DNA from: Metabacillus malikii
GTDB lineage: Bacteria > Bacillota > Bacilli > Bacillales > Bacillaceae
Length of the DNA: 64,000 bases
Assembly: GCF_030813355.1 (NCBI RefSeq)
Contig: NZ_JAUSUD010000010.1
Span: forward strand, 1 to 64,000
Reading direction: 5' to 3'
Part shown: piece after piece, positions 8,082 through 19,187 of the stretch
Layout of the letters: every line of letters starts with the position of its first letter
Numbering within the stretch: position 1 is the stretch's first letter
The notes under the pieces: model-generated
Databases searched by the model: none
The model's input: the letters and a program-made list of their open reading frames with translations, nothing else
Told to the model about the DNA's origin: nothing
Translations under genes and position numbers: made by a program

Positions 8082-9204
8082 AGGTAGCAGATTGAGCTCA
8101 CTAACAAAAAATTTAGCAAAACCTGCAGTACCATTTGGAGGAAAATATCGGATTATCGATTTTACGTTAAGTAATTGTACAAATTCAAGCATTGATACTG
8201 TAGGTGTGCTCACTCAATATCAGCCACTTGTGTTAAATTCATATATCGGTATCGGCAGTGTCTGGGATTTAGACCGGAAAAATGGCGGAGTAACAGTTCT
8301 TCCACCGTATGCTGAGTCTTCAGAAATGAAATGGTATCAAGGAACTGCTAGTGCGATTTATCACAATATTAATTATATTAAACAATTTGACCCTGAATAT
8401 GTCCTGATTTTATCAGGTGACCATATATATAAGATGGATTATTCGAAAATGCTCGATTTCCATGTTGAAAAAAATGCAGATGTATCGATATCCGTTATTG
8501 AAGTTCCTTGGGACGAAGCAAGTAGATTTGGAATTATGAATACGGATGACGAAATGAATGTAGTCGAATTCGATGAAAAGCCTGCAAAGCCTAAAAGTAA
8601 CTTAGCTTCAATGGGCATTTATATCTTTAAATGGTCAGTCTTAAAGGAATATTTAGAAATGGATGAACGGAATCAATATTCTAGTCATGACTTTGGTAAA
8701 GATATTATTCCGTTACTAATTGAAGAGCATAAAAAGGTTGTTGCCTATCCGTTTAGCGGCTACTGGAAAGACGTTGGTACCGTTAAAAGCCTTTGGGAAG
8801 CAAATATGGATTTATTAAAAGATAATCCTGAATTGAACTTGTTTGACCAAGAGTGGAAGATTTATACGGTGAATTCGAATCAGCCGCCTCAATTTATCGG
8901 AAATGAGGCAACCGTATCTAAATCTTTAGTGAATGATGGATGTGTCATACTCGGTAAACTGCATCATTCTGTGTTGTTCCAAGGTGTTACAGTAGGGAAG
9001 AACTCAGTAGTGAAAAATTCAGTGATTATGCCAGATGCGATAATTGGTGAGAATGTCTATATTGAAAATGCGATTATCCCAAGTGGTATTGAAATACCAA
9101 ACGGAACAATGATTTGCCCGGACCGAAACTCTGATGAAGTCTTATTAGTTACAGAAGAAATCATTGAAGAGATTCATACAATGGTAGATAGTAAAATTAT
9201 CTGA
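8038..9204 (+). CDS. glgC: Glucose-1-phosphate adenylyltransferase GlgC
   Basis: Makes ADP-glucose from ATP and glucose-1-phosphate, the committed step of glycogen synthesis. 388 residues. The nucleotidyltransferase domain starts [11 protein letters not shown] (GGxGxRL loop), then [26 protein letters not shown] near residue 120 is the metal-binding segment. A left-handed beta-helix follows from about residue 290. ATG 8038 has ribosome site GAAGGGAG; an upstream in-frame ATG inside glgB (7996) would add an unlikely extension. It is the catalytic partner of GlgD. Confidence 0.97.
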   Translation: MVRKKCVAMLLAGGKGSRLSSLTKNLAKPAVPFGGKYRIIDFTLSNCTNSSIDTVGVLTQYQPLVLNSYIGIGSVWDLDRKNGGVTVLPPYAESSEMKWYQGTASAIYHNINYIKQFDPEYVLILSGDHIYKMDYSKMLDFHVEKNADVSISVIEVPWDEASRFGIMNTDDEMNVVEFDEKPAKPKSNLASMGIYIFKWSVLKEYLEMDERNQYSSHDFGKDIIPLLIEEHKKVVAYPFSGYWKDVGTVKSLWEANMDLLKDNPELNLFDQEWKIYTVNSNQPPQFIGNEATVSKSLVNDGCVILGKLHHSVLFQGVTVGKNSVVKNSVIMPDAIIGENVYIENAIIPSGIEIPNGTMICPDRNSDEVLLVTEEIIEEIHTMVDSKII

Positions 9205-9269
9205 TTTAACAGTTAATATATTTTGATAGATGTAGATGTTTTGTACAGCAGAAATATACTATTCCTCCA

Positions 9270-9314
9270 GTGGGTGGTGATACCTGTGTTTCTCACCTAA
9301 CCCACGTATTTTTT
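9270..9314 (+). terminator. Terminator-like hairpin between glgC and glgD
   Basis: GTGGGTGGTGA (9270-9280) pairs with TCACC-TA-ACCCAC (9293-9305), with a 2-nt bulge, followed by GTATTTTTTA. Placed 65 bp after glgC inside the operon, it could reduce expression of glgDAP relative to glgBC. A second short GC hairpin, CCCCTT/AAGGGG (9451-9470), overlaps the glgD ribosome site. Confidence 0.6.
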
Positions 9315-9479
9315 AGGAGGAGCGTTTTTTGCTGTCATTAACGTAAAAATTAACCTTTACACTAATTAATCATTCATACTTTTAAGTAAGGAAATAGGAA
9401 CGGTTGGTGTCGGAATGCTGCTTGTAAAAGTAACGAATAGCGAGTACCAGCCCCTTTTCCGAATAAGGGGGATAATAGA

Positions 9480-10508
9480 TTGCATAGAAAAATGTTAGGT
9501 GTTATTGATGCAACAGCAATAAAAAGGGAAATACAAGATTTAACATTACATCGTTCATTAGCAGCGGTTCCTTTTGCTGGGCGTTATCGTTTAATCGATT
9601 TTGTTCTATCAAATATGGTGAATTCTCATATACAAAGTGTGGCAATATTCCCTAAGTATCAATATCGGTCTTTAATGGACCATTTAGATTCAGGGAAACA
9701 ATGGGACTTACATCGTAAAAAGGATGGCTTGTTTTTCTTCCCTTCGCCACATTTGCATAATGAGTATGACGAATTCGGGTCTTTTCGCCAATTTACCGAT
9801 CATATTGATTTCTTCTTAAGAAGTACACAAGAGTATGCGGTTATTACAAATAGTCATACGGTGTGTAATATTGATTATCAAGAGGTATTAAAGCGGCATA
9901 TTGCAAATCGTTGTGATATTACGGAAATTCGTAAAGATGGCGAATCATTAGAAATGTACATTATGTCAACGAAACTACTCATGAATTTAATTAATCTCAA
10001 GGATAGCCTAGGTTTACATACATTATCAGAGGTTATTACTGAGAATCCTCAAAATCTATTAATTTGTGATTACGAGTTTTCTGGATATGTAGCAATTATC
10101 GATTCAATTAATAGCTACTATAAACATAGTATGGAGCTATTAAAGCCTTCTGTTTGGAATGAGTTATTTTTGAAGGAACGTCCAATTTATACAAAAGCAA
10201 AGGATGAACCACCGACGAAGTATGGAAATCAAGCAGTTGTTAAAAATTCTTTAATCGGTAACGGTTGTATCATTGAAGGTGTCGTCGAGAATAGTATTAT
10301 TTTTAGAGGCGTTCATATTGGCAAAGATACCGTCATTAAAAACAGTGTGATTATGCAGCACTCACAAATTGGTGAACGTTGTGGAATTGAACATGTCATA
10401 GCCGATAAAGATGTGACGGTTTTATCTGATACGGTCATGAAAGGGTCGGCGTTATTACCTTATGTCATCCGTAAAAGAACGACTCAAGGAGCGATGATGA
10501 ACTCGTGA
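9480..10508 (+). CDS. glgD: GlgD subunit of glucose-1-phosphate adenylyltransferase
   Basis: Non-catalytic partner of GlgC, 342 residues. It keeps the fold ([22 protein letters not shown] near residue 28, C-terminal beta-helix repeats [12 protein letters not shown]) but lacks the GGxGxRL nucleotide loop, starting instead [11 protein letters not shown]. That loss is normal for GlgD, which modulates GlgC. The start is TTG 9480 behind AAGGGGGAT. It is separated from glgC by 275 bp containing a hairpin and overlaps glgA by 4 bases. Confidence 0.95.
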   Translation: MHRKMLGVIDATAIKREIQDLTLHRSLAAVPFAGRYRLIDFVLSNMVNSHIQSVAIFPKYQYRSLMDHLDSGKQWDLHRKKDGLFFFPSPHLHNEYDEFGSFRQFTDHIDFFLRSTQEYAVITNSHTVCNIDYQEVLKRHIANRCDITEIRKDGESLEMYIMSTKLLMNLINLKDSLGLHTLSEVITENPQNLLICDYEFSGYVAIIDSINSYYKHSMELLKPSVWNELFLKERPIYTKAKDEPPTKYGNQAVVKNSLIGNGCIIEGVVENSIIFRGVHIGKDTVIKNSVIMQHSQIGERCGIEHVIADKDVTVLSDTVMKGSALLPYVIRKRTTQGAMMNS

Positions 10509-11950
10509 ACATATTATTTGCTGTTTCAGAATGTGTCCCTTTCGTCAAATCTGGAGGACTCGCAGATGTTGCCGGGGCTCTACCGAAAGAAATAAAAAAG
10601 CTTGGCGCAGATGTGCGTGTTATTCTTCCGAAATATAGTTTAATTAAAGAAACTTACCGGGATACGATGGTGAAAATAGATGATCTAACAGTTCCAGTCG
10701 GTTGGCGCCAGCAATATTGTGGAATTGAGACACTTGAACACGAGGGGATAACATATTATTTCCTAGACCATGAATATTACTTTTATCGAGACTCTTTATA
10801 TGGTCATTATGATGATGCAGAACGATTTTCATTTTTCTGTAGGGCAGTATTAGATGTACTTGAAGTTATTGATTTTCAAGCAGATATTATTCATACACAT
10901 GATTGGCATACAGGGATGATTAACTTTTTACTTAAAGAGGAGTATCAAAAAAGACCGTTCTACGCGAAAATGAAGTCAGTTTATACGATTCATAATTTAC
11001 AATTTCAAGGTATTTTCCCCTTCGAAGTATTAACCGATTTGCTTAATACAGATGAAACTACGTGCCACCATGTTGAGTTTTACGGCAATATCAATTTTAT
11101 GAAGGGTGGCCTTCAATGTGCAGATATGATTACGACGGTAAGCCCAACATATAAGGATGAAATTCAAACGCCATATTATGGAGAAAGACTTGATGGTTTA
11201 TTACGTGCAAAAGCTGACAAGTTAGTCGGGATATTAAATGGCATTGATGAAAATCTTTATAACCCTGAAACCGACAGTGATATTGATGAACAATATTCAT
11301 TTGAAACAATTGACAAAAAAGTACTAAATAAAGAAAGTTTACAAGCAGCTTTTGGATTGCCAATAAATGCTGATACTCCGATTATCTCGATGGTTACACG
11401 ATTAACAAAGCAAAAAGGCTTAGATTTAGTGACACGAGTTCTTGATGAAGTATTAAGTCGTGATGTGCAAATCATTATTTTAGGGACCGGAGACAAGGAG
11501 TTTGAAGATTATTTCCGCCATATGGAATGGAAGTATCCGGCAAAAGTAAAAGCGTATATTGGCTTTGATGAAGCATTAGCACATCGGATTTATGCTGGGT
11601 CTGATTTATTTTTAATGCCGTCAAAATTTGAACCATGTGGCTTAGGCCAGTTAATTGCTTTGAAGTATGGGACAATTCCAATTGTCCGCGAGACTGGCGG
11701 TTTAAATGATACGGTGCTCGCTTATCGAGAAGATACACAAGAAGGAAATGGTTTTACCTTTAGAAATTTCAATGCTCACGATATGCTTCATACCATTTAT
11801 CGGGCACTTGATTTTTATAAAGAAACAGAAATTTGGATGCATTTAGTTGAGCAAGCGATGAAGCAAGATTATAGCTGGGCAAAGTCAGCATCAGAATATA
11901 GACAGCTTTATGTAGATCTTATAGCCAGGGGTGAATCGCATGTTCTCTAA
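10505..11950 (+). CDS. glgA: Glycogen synthase GlgA
   Basis: GT5 enzyme adding ADP-glucose to the growing alpha-1,4 chain. 481 residues. The N-terminal Rossmann domain has the ADP-glucose motif [14 protein letters not shown] (about 16-29). The second domain has [13 protein letters not shown], the GTGD loop, and [16 protein letters not shown] (about 377-392) with the conserved Glu. Start GTG 10505 overlaps the glgD stop (GTGA) behind AAGGAG at 10487. Translational coupling with glgD is likely. Confidence 0.97.
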   Translation: MNILFAVSECVPFVKSGGLADVAGALPKEIKKLGADVRVILPKYSLIKETYRDTMVKIDDLTVPVGWRQQYCGIETLEHEGITYYFLDHEYYFYRDSLYGHYDDAERFSFFCRAVLDVLEVIDFQADIIHTHDWHTGMINFLLKEEYQKRPFYAKMKSVYTIHNLQFQGIFPFEVLTDLLNTDETTCHHVEFYGNINFMKGGLQCADMITTVSPTYKDEIQTPYYGERLDGLLRAKADKLVGILNGIDENLYNPETDSDIDEQYSFETIDKKVLNKESLQAAFGLPINADTPIISMVTRLTKQKGLDLVTRVLDEVLSRDVQIIILGTGDKEFEDYFRHMEWKYPAKVKAYIGFDEALAHRIYAGSDLFLMPSKFEPCGLGQLIALKYGTIPIVRETGGLNDTVLAYREDTQEGNGFTFRNFNAHDMLHTIYRALDFYKETEIWMHLVEQAMKQDYSWAKSASEYRQLYVDLIARGESHVL

Positions 11951-14345
11951 CAAAGACAGCTTTAAGGAATGCTTTTTAAAAAGACTAGAAAGTATGTGTG
12001 GAAAAGGATTTGAAGAGTCGACGACAAGAGATAAATATCATACGTTAGGGAATATGGTGAGAGAATATATTAGCTCGAAATGGATCGAAACGAATGAACG
12101 ATATCGTTCTGAAAGTCAAAAACAAGTCTATTATCTATCCATTGAATTTTTACTAGGACGATTATTAGGGCAAAACCTATTAAACTTGCAAATAAAAGAT
12201 ATTGTTGAGGAAGGGCTTAAGGAATTAAATATTTCTCTAAGTGAGATTGAAGAATGTGAATCAGACCCTGCTCTTGGTAATGGCGGACTAGGTCGACTTG
12301 CAGCATGCTTTTTAGATTCCTTAGCAACGTTAAACCTCCCTGGACATGGGTATGGTATACGCTATAAGCACGGTCTATTTGACCAAAAAATTGTTGATGG
12401 GTACCAAGTCGAATTACCAGAGCAATGGTTAAGGCACGGAAATGTCTGGGAAGTTCGCAAGCCTGATGAATCGGTGGAAATTTCATTTTGGGGCAGAGTG
12501 GAAGCGAGTACTCATAATGGTGGATTAACGTTTAAACATGTTGATGCACAAAAGGTTCTTGCCGTACCGTATGACATGCCTGTAGTTGGATTTGAAGTTT
12601 CGACAGTGAATACATTAAGACTGTGGAATGCTGAACCGGAAACATTTAGTCCACATCAAGATATACTATCATATAAACGTGAAACAGAAGCGATAACTGA
12701 TTTTCTTTATCCTGATGATACATATGATGAAGGGAAAATTTTACGATTAAAGCAACAATACTTCCTTGTCTCAGCGAGTATCCAAAGTATTATTGCTTCC
12801 TTTAAAAAGGAGCGTTCAAACTTAAGAGAATTGCATCAACATGTGGCAATCCATATTAATGATACTCATCCAGCAATGGCAGTTCCTGAATTGATGAGAA
12901 TCTTAATTGACGTTGAAGGCTTATCATGGGATGAGGCATGGGAAGTGACTAGTCAGACCGTTTCTTATACGAATCATACGATCTTAGCCGAAGCATTAGA
13001 AAAGTGGCCCATTCATTTATTTAAGCCATTACTACCTCGAATTTATATGATAATTGAGGAAATAAATGAGCGGTTCTGTGCCGAGCTATGGGCAAAATAT
13101 CCAGGTGATTGGCACCGTATCGAGCATATGGCGATTATTGCTCATGGCCTTGTGAAAATGGCACATCTTGCAATTGTCGGCAGCAGCAGTATAAATGGAG
13201 TCGCGAAGATTCACTCAAATATTTTAAAAAATCGGGAAATGAAATCTTTCTATGAATTTTATCCGTGGAAATTCAATAATAAGACAAATGGAATTTCCCA
13301 TCGACGCTGGCTCTTGAAGGCAAACCCGGAACTGACAGCATTAATAAAAAATACAATCGGTGAGGAGTGGGTTAGAAGCCCAGAGAAATTAATCGATTTA
13401 AAAAATCACCTGCACCAGTCTTCTCTCATCGAACAATTTGCGGCTGTTAAACGAAAGCGGAAGGAAATTCTCGCAAATAAAATTGCTGAAAAAAATGGGA
13501 TCATCGTCGATTTAGATTCTATTTTCGATGTTCAAGTAAAACGGCTACATGCATATAAACGACAATTACTAAATGTTTTACACATTATGTATTTATACAA
13601 CCGATTAAAAGAGGATGTTAACTACACAATTCAACCACGAACATTTATTTTTGGTGCTAAAGCATCACCGACTTATTACTATGCAAAAAAAATCATTAAG
13701 CTTATCCATTCACTAGCGGAAAAAGTAAATAAAGATCCAAGAGTCTCAAAAGTGATTAAAGTAGTGTTTATGGAAAATTACCGTGTCTCACTTGCTGAGG
13801 GTATATTTCCAGCAGCTGATGTTAGTGAGCAAATTTCTACTGCTAGTAAAGAAGCGTCAGGCACAGGCAATATGAAATTTATGATGAATGGTGCATTAAC
13901 CGTTGGAACGTTAGATGGTGCAAATATCGAGATGATGGAGGAAATCGGCAAAGAAAACATATTTACATTTGGTTTAACGGCTAATGATGTATTAAAATAT
14001 GAAGAAAATGGCCGCTATCGCTCGATGGAATATTATCACCATGATCAACGGATTCGTCAAGTTGTCGACCAATTAACAAATGGTTTCTTCTCAGAGGATG
14101 AAGGAGAGTTTGAATCTATTGCAGATTCATTGCTTGTGCAAAATGACCAATATTTTGTGCTGCGAGATTTTGCCTCATATATTGATGTTCAGGAAAAGGT
14201 GGGTCTTGCTTACCAGGACAGAAATGATTGGTATGAAAAGGCATTAATCAATATCTCTCATTCAGGCTTATTCTCAAGTGACAGAACAATATCACAGTAT
14301 GCAGATGACATATGGAAAATCTCACCTTCGTATGTGAAGGGGTAG
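11940..14345 (+). CDS. glgP: Glycogen phosphorylase GlgP
   Basis: Releases glucose-1-phosphate from glycogen ends. About 801 residues, full family length. Visible signatures are [19 protein letters not shown] (about 108-126), [12 protein letters not shown] (about 525), and [17 protein letters not shown], whose Lys binds pyridoxal phosphate (about 640). ATG 11940 follows CAGGGGTGA at good spacing; an in-frame GTG at 11931 overlaps the ribosome site. It overlaps glgA by 11 bases and ends the operon before a strong terminator. Confidence 0.97.
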   Translation: MFSNKDSFKECFLKRLESMCGKGFEESTTRDKYHTLGNMVREYISSKWIETNERYRSESQKQVYYLSIEFLLGRLLGQNLLNLQIKDIVEEGLKELNISLSEIEECESDPALGNGGLGRLAACFLDSLATLNLPGHGYGIRYKHGLFDQKIVDGYQVELPEQWLRHGNVWEVRKPDESVEISFWGRVEASTHNGGLTFKHVDAQKVLAVPYDMPVVGFEVSTVNTLRLWNAEPETFSPHQDILSYKRETEAITDFLYPDDTYDEGKILRLKQQYFLVSASIQSIIASFKKERSNLRELHQHVAIHINDTHPAMAVPELMRILIDVEGLSWDEAWEVTSQTVSYTNHTILAEALEKWPIHLFKPLLPRIYMIIEEINERFCAELWAKYPGDWHRIEHMAIIAHGLVKMAHLAIVGSSSINGVAKIHSNILKNREMKSFYEFYPWKFNNKTNGISHRRWLLKANPELTALIKNTIGEEWVRSPEKLIDLKNHLHQSSLIEQFAAVKRKRKEILANKIAEKNGIIVDLDSIFDVQVKRLHAYKRQLLNVLHIMYLYNRLKEDVNYTIQPRTFIFGAKASPTYYYAKKIIKLIHSLAEKVNKDPRVSKVIKVVFMENYRVSLAEGIFPAADVSEQISTASKEASGTGNMKFMMNGALTVGTLDGANIEMMEEIGKENIFTFGLTANDVLKYEENGRYRSMEYYHHDQRIRQVVDQLTNGFFSEDEGEFESIADSLLVQNDQYFVLRDFASYIDVQEKVGLAYQDRNDWYEKALINISHSGLFSSDRTISQYADDIWKISPSYVKG

Positions 14346-14398
14346 TGTGTTAAGCAGCTTTTAAAACTTTTTGCCCAATATGTGCTTGGTAAAAAATA

Positions 14399-14447
14399 TA
14401 AAAACACTCATGTTCTTGGAGATTAATCCAAATCATGAGTGTTTTTG
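14399..14447. terminator. Bidirectional terminator between glgP and the AIM24-family gene
   Basis: AAAACACTCATG (14401-14412) pairs with CATGAGTGTTTT (14434-14445). T-rich sequence follows on the plus strand and a matching A tract precedes it, so it can stop both convergent units. Confidence 0.9.
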
Positions 14448-14456
14448 ATTGGGAGC

Positions 14457-15251
14457 TTAACGATCCCCATCTAGGAATCTACCTAAGCCACCTAATATAC
14501 TACCTTCCCCACGTGCATCTCCACCAGCAGAAGGGGCACTTGCTATGACACGGTCAGCCAGACGGCTAAATGGCAATGTTTGAATCCAGACAGTACCAGG
14601 ACCTTGTACAGTTGCAAAGAACATTCCTTCGCCACCAAAGAAAGCTGTTTTCACTTTTCCAACAAATTCAATATTATAGTCAACATCTTTTGTTAACGCG
14701 ACAAGACAGCCTGTATCAATTCGAAGCTTTTCACCTGGTTGTAGCTCGCGTTTTACAATTGTTCCACCTGCGTGAAGGAAAGCAAGCCCATCGCCTTCTA
14801 GCTTCTGCATGATAAAGCCTTCGCCACCGAAAAAGCCTGTACCAAGCTTACGTTGGAAATCAATTCCTACGGAGACACCTTTAGCCGCACAAAGAAATGC
14901 ATCCTTTTGACAAATGACTTTTCCACCTAGTGATTCAAGGTCAACCGGAATAATTTTTCCAGGGTATGGAGCGGCGAATGAAACTTTGCGCTTGCCAACA
15001 CCATTGTTCGTAAATACAGTCATAAATAAGCTTTCACCAGTTAACACACGTTTACCGGCACCAACTAATTTACCGAGGAAGCCCTTTTGGCTGTTGTCTC
15101 CATCACCAAAAATTGTCTCCATATCAATGCCATCTTCCATCATCATCATTCCGCCAGCTTCAGCAACAACACTTTCGTTCGGGTCAAGCTCAATTTCAAC
15201 ACACTGCATATCATCACCATGCAGTTCATAATCGATTTCATGTGCATTCAT
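14457..15251 (-). CDS. AIM24/TIGR00266-family protein
   Basis: 264 residues, cytosolic, of the widespread TIGR00266/AIM24 family with a double beta-barrel core; its role in bacteria is not established. Typical segments are [22 protein letters not shown] (about 19-40), the Gly-rich [17 protein letters not shown] and [20 protein letters not shown], two internally similar FFGGEG repeats. The C-terminus is Gly-rich. ATG at 15251 is chosen because GGGGGG lies 7 bases upstream; an upstream in-frame ATG adds 13 residues without support. Converges on glgP. Confidence 0.88.
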   Translation of the reverse strand: MNAHEIDYELHGDDMQCVEIELDPNESVVAEAGGMMMMEDGIDMETIFGDGDNSQKGFLGKLVGAGKRVLTGESLFMTVFTNNGVGKRKVSFAAPYPGKIIPVDLESLGGKVICQKDAFLCAAKGVSVGIDFQRKLGTGFFGGEGFIMQKLEGDGLAFLHAGGTIVKRELQPGEKLRIDTGCLVALTKDVDYNIEFVGKVKTAFFGGEGMFFATVQGPGTVWIQTLPFSRLADRVIASAPSAGGDARGEGSILGGLGRFLDGDR

Positions 15252-15436
15252 TATGTTTCCCCCCGTTATGTAAAAACGTTTATATATCACTCTTATTTTA
15301 CATTGTTTTCCTTCCGGAGAGAAGAAGATAATTTCCTGCTAAAAAGTGGAATAAAAAAGGATTGGAGGGGAGGAGAGGATTATGAAAAAATCTCCCCCAC
15401 TTATTAAGATTAATGGGGAAGATTTAGAGAAAAAAA

Positions 15437-16204
15437 CTAATCATGCTCTCTTTCCGTATAAGGATCCTTTTCATATCCTGGTAAATCACCAAATGCGGTC
15501 ATTAACCCTTCTTCATCAAGTTCATCTTCATATTTTTCATGTTGATTTGAAGGGTATACAGTAATCTCCTTACCCTCCATATCAGTACCGATGAAGTTTT
15601 CAAAGTCTTCTACATAACCATCTGGTTCTTCAGACTCCATGTACACATCATTATAGTGGTCTTTTGGGTAGGATAAGTCAGATGGTGTTTCAGATGAACC
15701 ATAGCTGTTGACGATTTGATAGGCATCTTCGGCATCAAATGCAACATTTTCATCTTTGTCATCAAAGTTAAATTTACCAAAAGGAGGCATTAAGACCCCT
15801 TCTTCTACAGGACGGTTATGGGAAACGACCTCTTCTGGTGCATGATTTACACACGTTGTTGCCGTTGGAATTGCATCGAGACGTTCAAGGGGAATCTCGG
15901 CTCCACACACTTCACACTTCCCATATGTCCCTTCATCAATTGCTTTTAGTGCACGGTTTATATCGTTTAATTCTTCTTCAGCATGTTCATTTAAAGCAAT
16001 ATCCTTCTCTCGTTCATACAATTCAGTTGCCTCATCACCAGGGTGGTTGTCATAGCTGGAAAGCTCACCCATTGATTCATGAAAGTGACCAGCATCTAAT
16101 CCAAAATGAGCATTCATATCAAAGCGTTCGTTTAGTTCATTCTTCATTGATTCAAGCTGTGAACGGAAGGTCTCTACTTGTTGTGAACTTAGCAAGCCAT
16201 CCAC
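15437..16204 (-). CDS. yteA: YteA-family protein, DksA/TraR zinc-finger type
   Basis: 255 residues, the Bacillus YteA family. A coiled-coil-like N-terminus (about 5-95) is followed by the DksA/TraR finger YGKCEVCGAEIPLERLDAIPT (about 113-133) and a long acidic tail. The second half of the finger reads TTCVNHAP, so only one Cys and possibly the His remain instead of CxxC; zinc binding may differ from DksA. Start GTG 16204 lies just after AAGGAGC. Next to menA as in B. subtilis. Role unknown; related proteins are linked to sporulation or general stress, which this sequence does not prove. Confidence 0.9.
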   Translation of the reverse strand: MDGLLSSQQVETFRSQLESMKNELNERFDMNAHFGLDAGHFHESMGELSSYDNHPGDEATELYEREKDIALNEHAEEELNDINRALKAIDEGTYGKCEVCGAEIPLERLDAIPTATTCVNHAPEEVVSHNRPVEEGVLMPPFGKFNFDDKDENVAFDAEDAYQIVNSYGSSETPSDLSYPKDHYNDVYMESEEPDGYVEDFENFIGTDMEGKEITVYPSNQHEKYEDELDEEGLMTAFGDLPGYEKDPYTEREHD

Positions 16205-16286
16205 GCTCCTTCCTAAAAATTAGTACTATCCATATTATGAACCATTTAAAAAGGAAACATGATTGTCAAAAATACACAAAAAAGAA

Positions 16287-16384
16287 GGTGACTCACTATG
16301 TCGCCCCTGTCAAAAACAGTAATATATAGAAAACAAATTGCACCTATATATTTTGTTTCTTAGGGGGCAGACACTTGAGTCACC
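16287..16384. repeat. 98-bp palindromic element between menA and yteA
   Basis: Outer arms GGTGACTCA (16287-16295) and TGAGTCACC (16376-16384) are perfect. They continue as TGTCGCCCC against GGGGGCAGACA, with a further pairing TATATA near the centre. On the minus strand it is followed by TTCTTTTTTG, so it also works as a menA terminator. Similar GACTC/GTGTCTGCCCC palindromes are scattered in Bacillaceae genomes, by my recollection. Confidence 0.75.
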
Positions 16385-16387
16385 CAT

Positions 16388-17320
16388 TTACATAAAATGT
16401 CCGATAAATAGTCCAATTGCTAACAAAAATCCAAATTGTACATTTGTTTGTGCTGTTGCTTTCATCGCAGGCATCATTTCAATAGGCAATGATTTGCCAA
16501 TGAATTTTTTCACTGCAGATGCAGCTTTTGGTATGCTAAGCAGTACGATTAATGCCCATGGAGTTGTTTGTCCAAGTAAGACTAAAATGATAATAATTAA
16601 ATATGAAGCAATAAACATTGCAGCTAGGAAGCGAATTGAATTCTTTCTACCTAATAAAATTGCCAACGTTTTACGACCGTTCTCTTTATCACCATCTAAA
16701 TCACGAATATTATTTGATGTTAAAATAGCGCCAACTAAGATTGCAATCGGAATAGAGATAATGACAATCGATGTTGTTATCGTCTCGGTTTGAATGTAAT
16801 AAGCTAATAAAATAATAACTGTACCCATGAAAAAACCAGAAACAATTTCACCAAATGGTGTATATGCAATTGGATAAGGTCCGCCTGTATATAAATACCC
16901 GGCACTCATACATACAAGGCCAATGACGGCAATCCACCATGTTGTCATCATACAAATATAAATCCCAATGGCAGTTGCAATCCCTAGGAAGCTAAACGCT
17001 AAATTAAGGACTGTTTTTGCCTTTATGCCGTTTCGAACGATTGCTCCGCCTATCCCAACCGAATGTTCGTTATCTAATCCACGTTTATAGTCAAAGTATT
17101 CATTAAACATATTTGTAGCTGCTTGAATTAAAATTGAAGCAACAAGCATCGCAAGGAATAATGAAACCTTTAAGGAACCTTCATGTAAAGCTAACACAGA
17201 TCCTATTGTAACAGGAATAAACGCTGCAGATAATGTATGTGGACGCAGTAACATCCACCAAACTCTCCATCCCTTATCCTTTTTAATAGGAGGAACGTGT
17301 GCTGTTGTCTGAGGTTGCAT
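16388..17320 (-). CDS. menA: 1,4-dihydroxy-2-naphthoate polyprenyltransferase MenA
   Basis: Integral membrane UbiA-family enzyme that attaches the polyprenyl chain to DHNA to give demethylmenaquinone. 310 residues with eight or nine hydrophobic segments. The two Asp-rich motifs are visible: NMFNEYFDYKRGLDNE (about 70-85) and NNIRDLDGDKENGRKTLA (about 190-207). ATG 17320 has AAAGGAG at 7 bases; an upstream in-frame ATG lacks a site. Divergent from menFDHBEC, the standard Bacillus arrangement. Confidence 0.96.
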   Translation of the reverse strand: MQPQTTAHVPPIKKDKGWRVWWMLLRPHTLSAAFIPVTIGSVLALHEGSLKVSLFLAMLVASILIQAATNMFNEYFDYKRGLDNEHSVGIGGAIVRNGIKAKTVLNLAFSFLGIATAIGIYICMMTTWWIAVIGLVCMSAGYLYTGGPYPIAYTPFGEIVSGFFMGTVIILLAYYIQTETITTSIVIISIPIAILVGAILTSNNIRDLDGDKENGRKTLAILLGRKNSIRFLAAMFIASYLIIIILVLLGQTTPWALIVLLSIPKAASAVKKFIGKSLPIEMMPAMKATAQTNVQFGFLLAIGLFIGHFM

Positions 17321-17777
17321 ATCATCTCTCCTTTTTTTTACAAAAAACAAACTCATCATATCTAAACGACTCCTAAACTTTAGTTTAGAAAAATAACTAT
17401 GGGGTGTCAATCATTTTACAGTATTGTGACGAAGGATAAATTTAGGGAAAAATAGGACTTGTAAAATATTGTCTTGCTTTCTCATGCACGATACTAAAAA
17501 ATAGAATTTAAAAAAGCTGAAACTAATAATCAGGTGAAACAATAAAATGGCTGTGTTAGCTTATTATGTGACCGATACAATAACTGTTTAGTTTATTATT
17601 CCCAATGATCCCATTAAAATGTTTCTTAGTTTATTGCACGTTTTCATTTTAATCTTGATACGTAAGAGATATAATAAGAATAGTATGCATAAATAGAGAA
17701 AAACCATTCTATTGACACACCTAGTTCGTAGGTGTATCTTAATATAAGCAATTTTTCGGTGTCGGGGGGAAAAGCAT
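17321..17777. promoter_or_regulatory. menA-menF divergent control region with promoter and dyad
   Basis: TTGACA (17712-17717), a 17-bp spacer and TATCTT (17735-17740) make a good sigma-A promoter for menF. The spacer is filled by a perfect dyad, ACACCTA (17717-17723), GTTCG, TAGGTGT (17729-17735), a possible operator. The remaining 380 bp are AT-rich without genes; the menA promoter was not identified. Confidence 0.65.
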
Positions 17778-19187
17778 TTGTTAACAACTTTGGATAATAC
17801 AATGAAAGAAAATATAGTACATGCTTTAGAGAAAGCAAGGCAAACGAATCAATCAGTGATCGTTAGTACGGTTAGAGAAGTGGATGCAATTAACCCCCTC
17901 CATTTCTATGCTACAGCTGAAAAGTTAAACATAGGTGAACGGTTCTTTTGGTCCTCACCAAGTGAACATTTTACATTAGTCGGAGTTGGAAATGAGCTCA
18001 TCCTAGAAAATGAAGACAATGATGAACGGTTTCAAAAGATCGAAAGTCAGTGGAGAGAGTACCCAAAAAGGTTAATTGCTGCTAAACATGAAATAGGCAC
18101 AGGTCCACTTCTATTTGGTGGATTCTCATTTGATCCAATCAAGGAAAAAGATTTATTATGGGAAACATTTTCAGAAGCGAAGTTTGTGTTACCAACGAAA
18201 ATGCTAACAGTACGACAAAATAAAACGTATTTGACGATTAATAAATTAATTACACCTTTTGACGATAGTGGTACTTGTTTGCAACATTTTGAAAGCAGTA
18301 ACGAAAATATTGAAAAATACAAGTATAACCTAGATTGTGAAAAAGGTAACGAATTCGCTTCAATAGAGTTAAAAACGGCTGAATGGGTTGAAGCTGTTCA
18401 ACAAGCGACAGACGATATAAAAGCAAATCAATTAGATAAAGTTGTTTTAGCAAGAGAAGTTCATTTAGAATTTAGCGAAACGATCAATCCATATCATGTG
18501 ATTGGGCGCCTGCAAACTGAACAGCCTACAAGCTTTATCTTTTGCTTTGAAAATGGTCCGAAACAATTTATAGGAGCAACACCTGAACGGTTAGTGAAAA
18601 AGCAAGAGAATCAGGTTCTTTCTACGTGTTTAGCCGGGTCGATTAATCGAGGTAGTAATAAACAAGAGGATGAAATGCTTGGCAATAAGCTTCTACATGA
18701 TGAAAAGAATTTACTTGAACACCACATCGTTGTGAAAATGATAAGAGAAGCGTTGGAATATTGTTGCAATGATTTAAATGTACCAACAAACCCAATTTTG
18801 TTAAAAACAAAGAATATCCAGCATTTGTATACACCTGTAAGAGGGTTAGCGAAGGATGGATATTCATTGTTAGATATGGTTGCTAAATTACATCCTACAC
18901 CTGCACTTGGAGGCTATCCAAAACAAAAGGCTGTTGAAAAAATTAGAGAGCTTGAGCCTATGCATCGCGGATGGTATGCTGCACCAATTGGTTGGTTTGA
19001 TCATGAAGATAATGGAGAATTTGTCGTTGCGATTCGCTCTGGACTTATCGAGGATAATAAAGCTGCATTGTTTGCAGGCTGTGGCATTGTTAGCGAATCA
19101 GACCCTGAAACAGAATACTTAGAAACAAAAATGAAATTAAAACCGATGATGTCTGCATTAGGAGGGAAAGAGTATGAAGGATGCTGA
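17778..19187 (+). CDS. menF: Isochorismate synthase MenF
   Basis: Converts chorismate to isochorismate, entering menaquinone synthesis. 469 residues. The C-terminal chorismate-binding domain contains LDKVVLAREVHLEF (about 221), IGATPERLVKK, STCLAGSINRG (about 282-292) and LHPTPALGGYPK (about 374-385). TTG 17778 follows GGGGGGA at 7 bases. First gene of menFDHBEC, overlapping menD by 14 bases. The siderophore-type isochorismate synthase DhbC is related, but the menD context decides. Confidence 0.95.
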   Translation: MLTTLDNTMKENIVHALEKARQTNQSVIVSTVREVDAINPLHFYATAEKLNIGERFFWSSPSEHFTLVGVGNELILENEDNDERFQKIESQWREYPKRLIAAKHEIGTGPLLFGGFSFDPIKEKDLLWETFSEAKFVLPTKMLTVRQNKTYLTINKLITPFDDSGTCLQHFESSNENIEKYKYNLDCEKGNEFASIELKTAEWVEAVQQATDDIKANQLDKVVLAREVHLEFSETINPYHVIGRLQTEQPTSFIFCFENGPKQFIGATPERLVKKQENQVLSTCLAGSINRGSNKQEDEMLGNKLLHDEKNLLEHHIVVKMIREALEYCCNDLNVPTNPILLKTKNIQHLYTPVRGLAKDGYSLLDMVAKLHPTPALGGYPKQKAVEKIRELEPMHRGWYAAPIGWFDHEDNGEFVVAIRSGLIEDNKAALFAGCGIVSESDPETEYLETKMKLKPMMSALGGKEYEGC

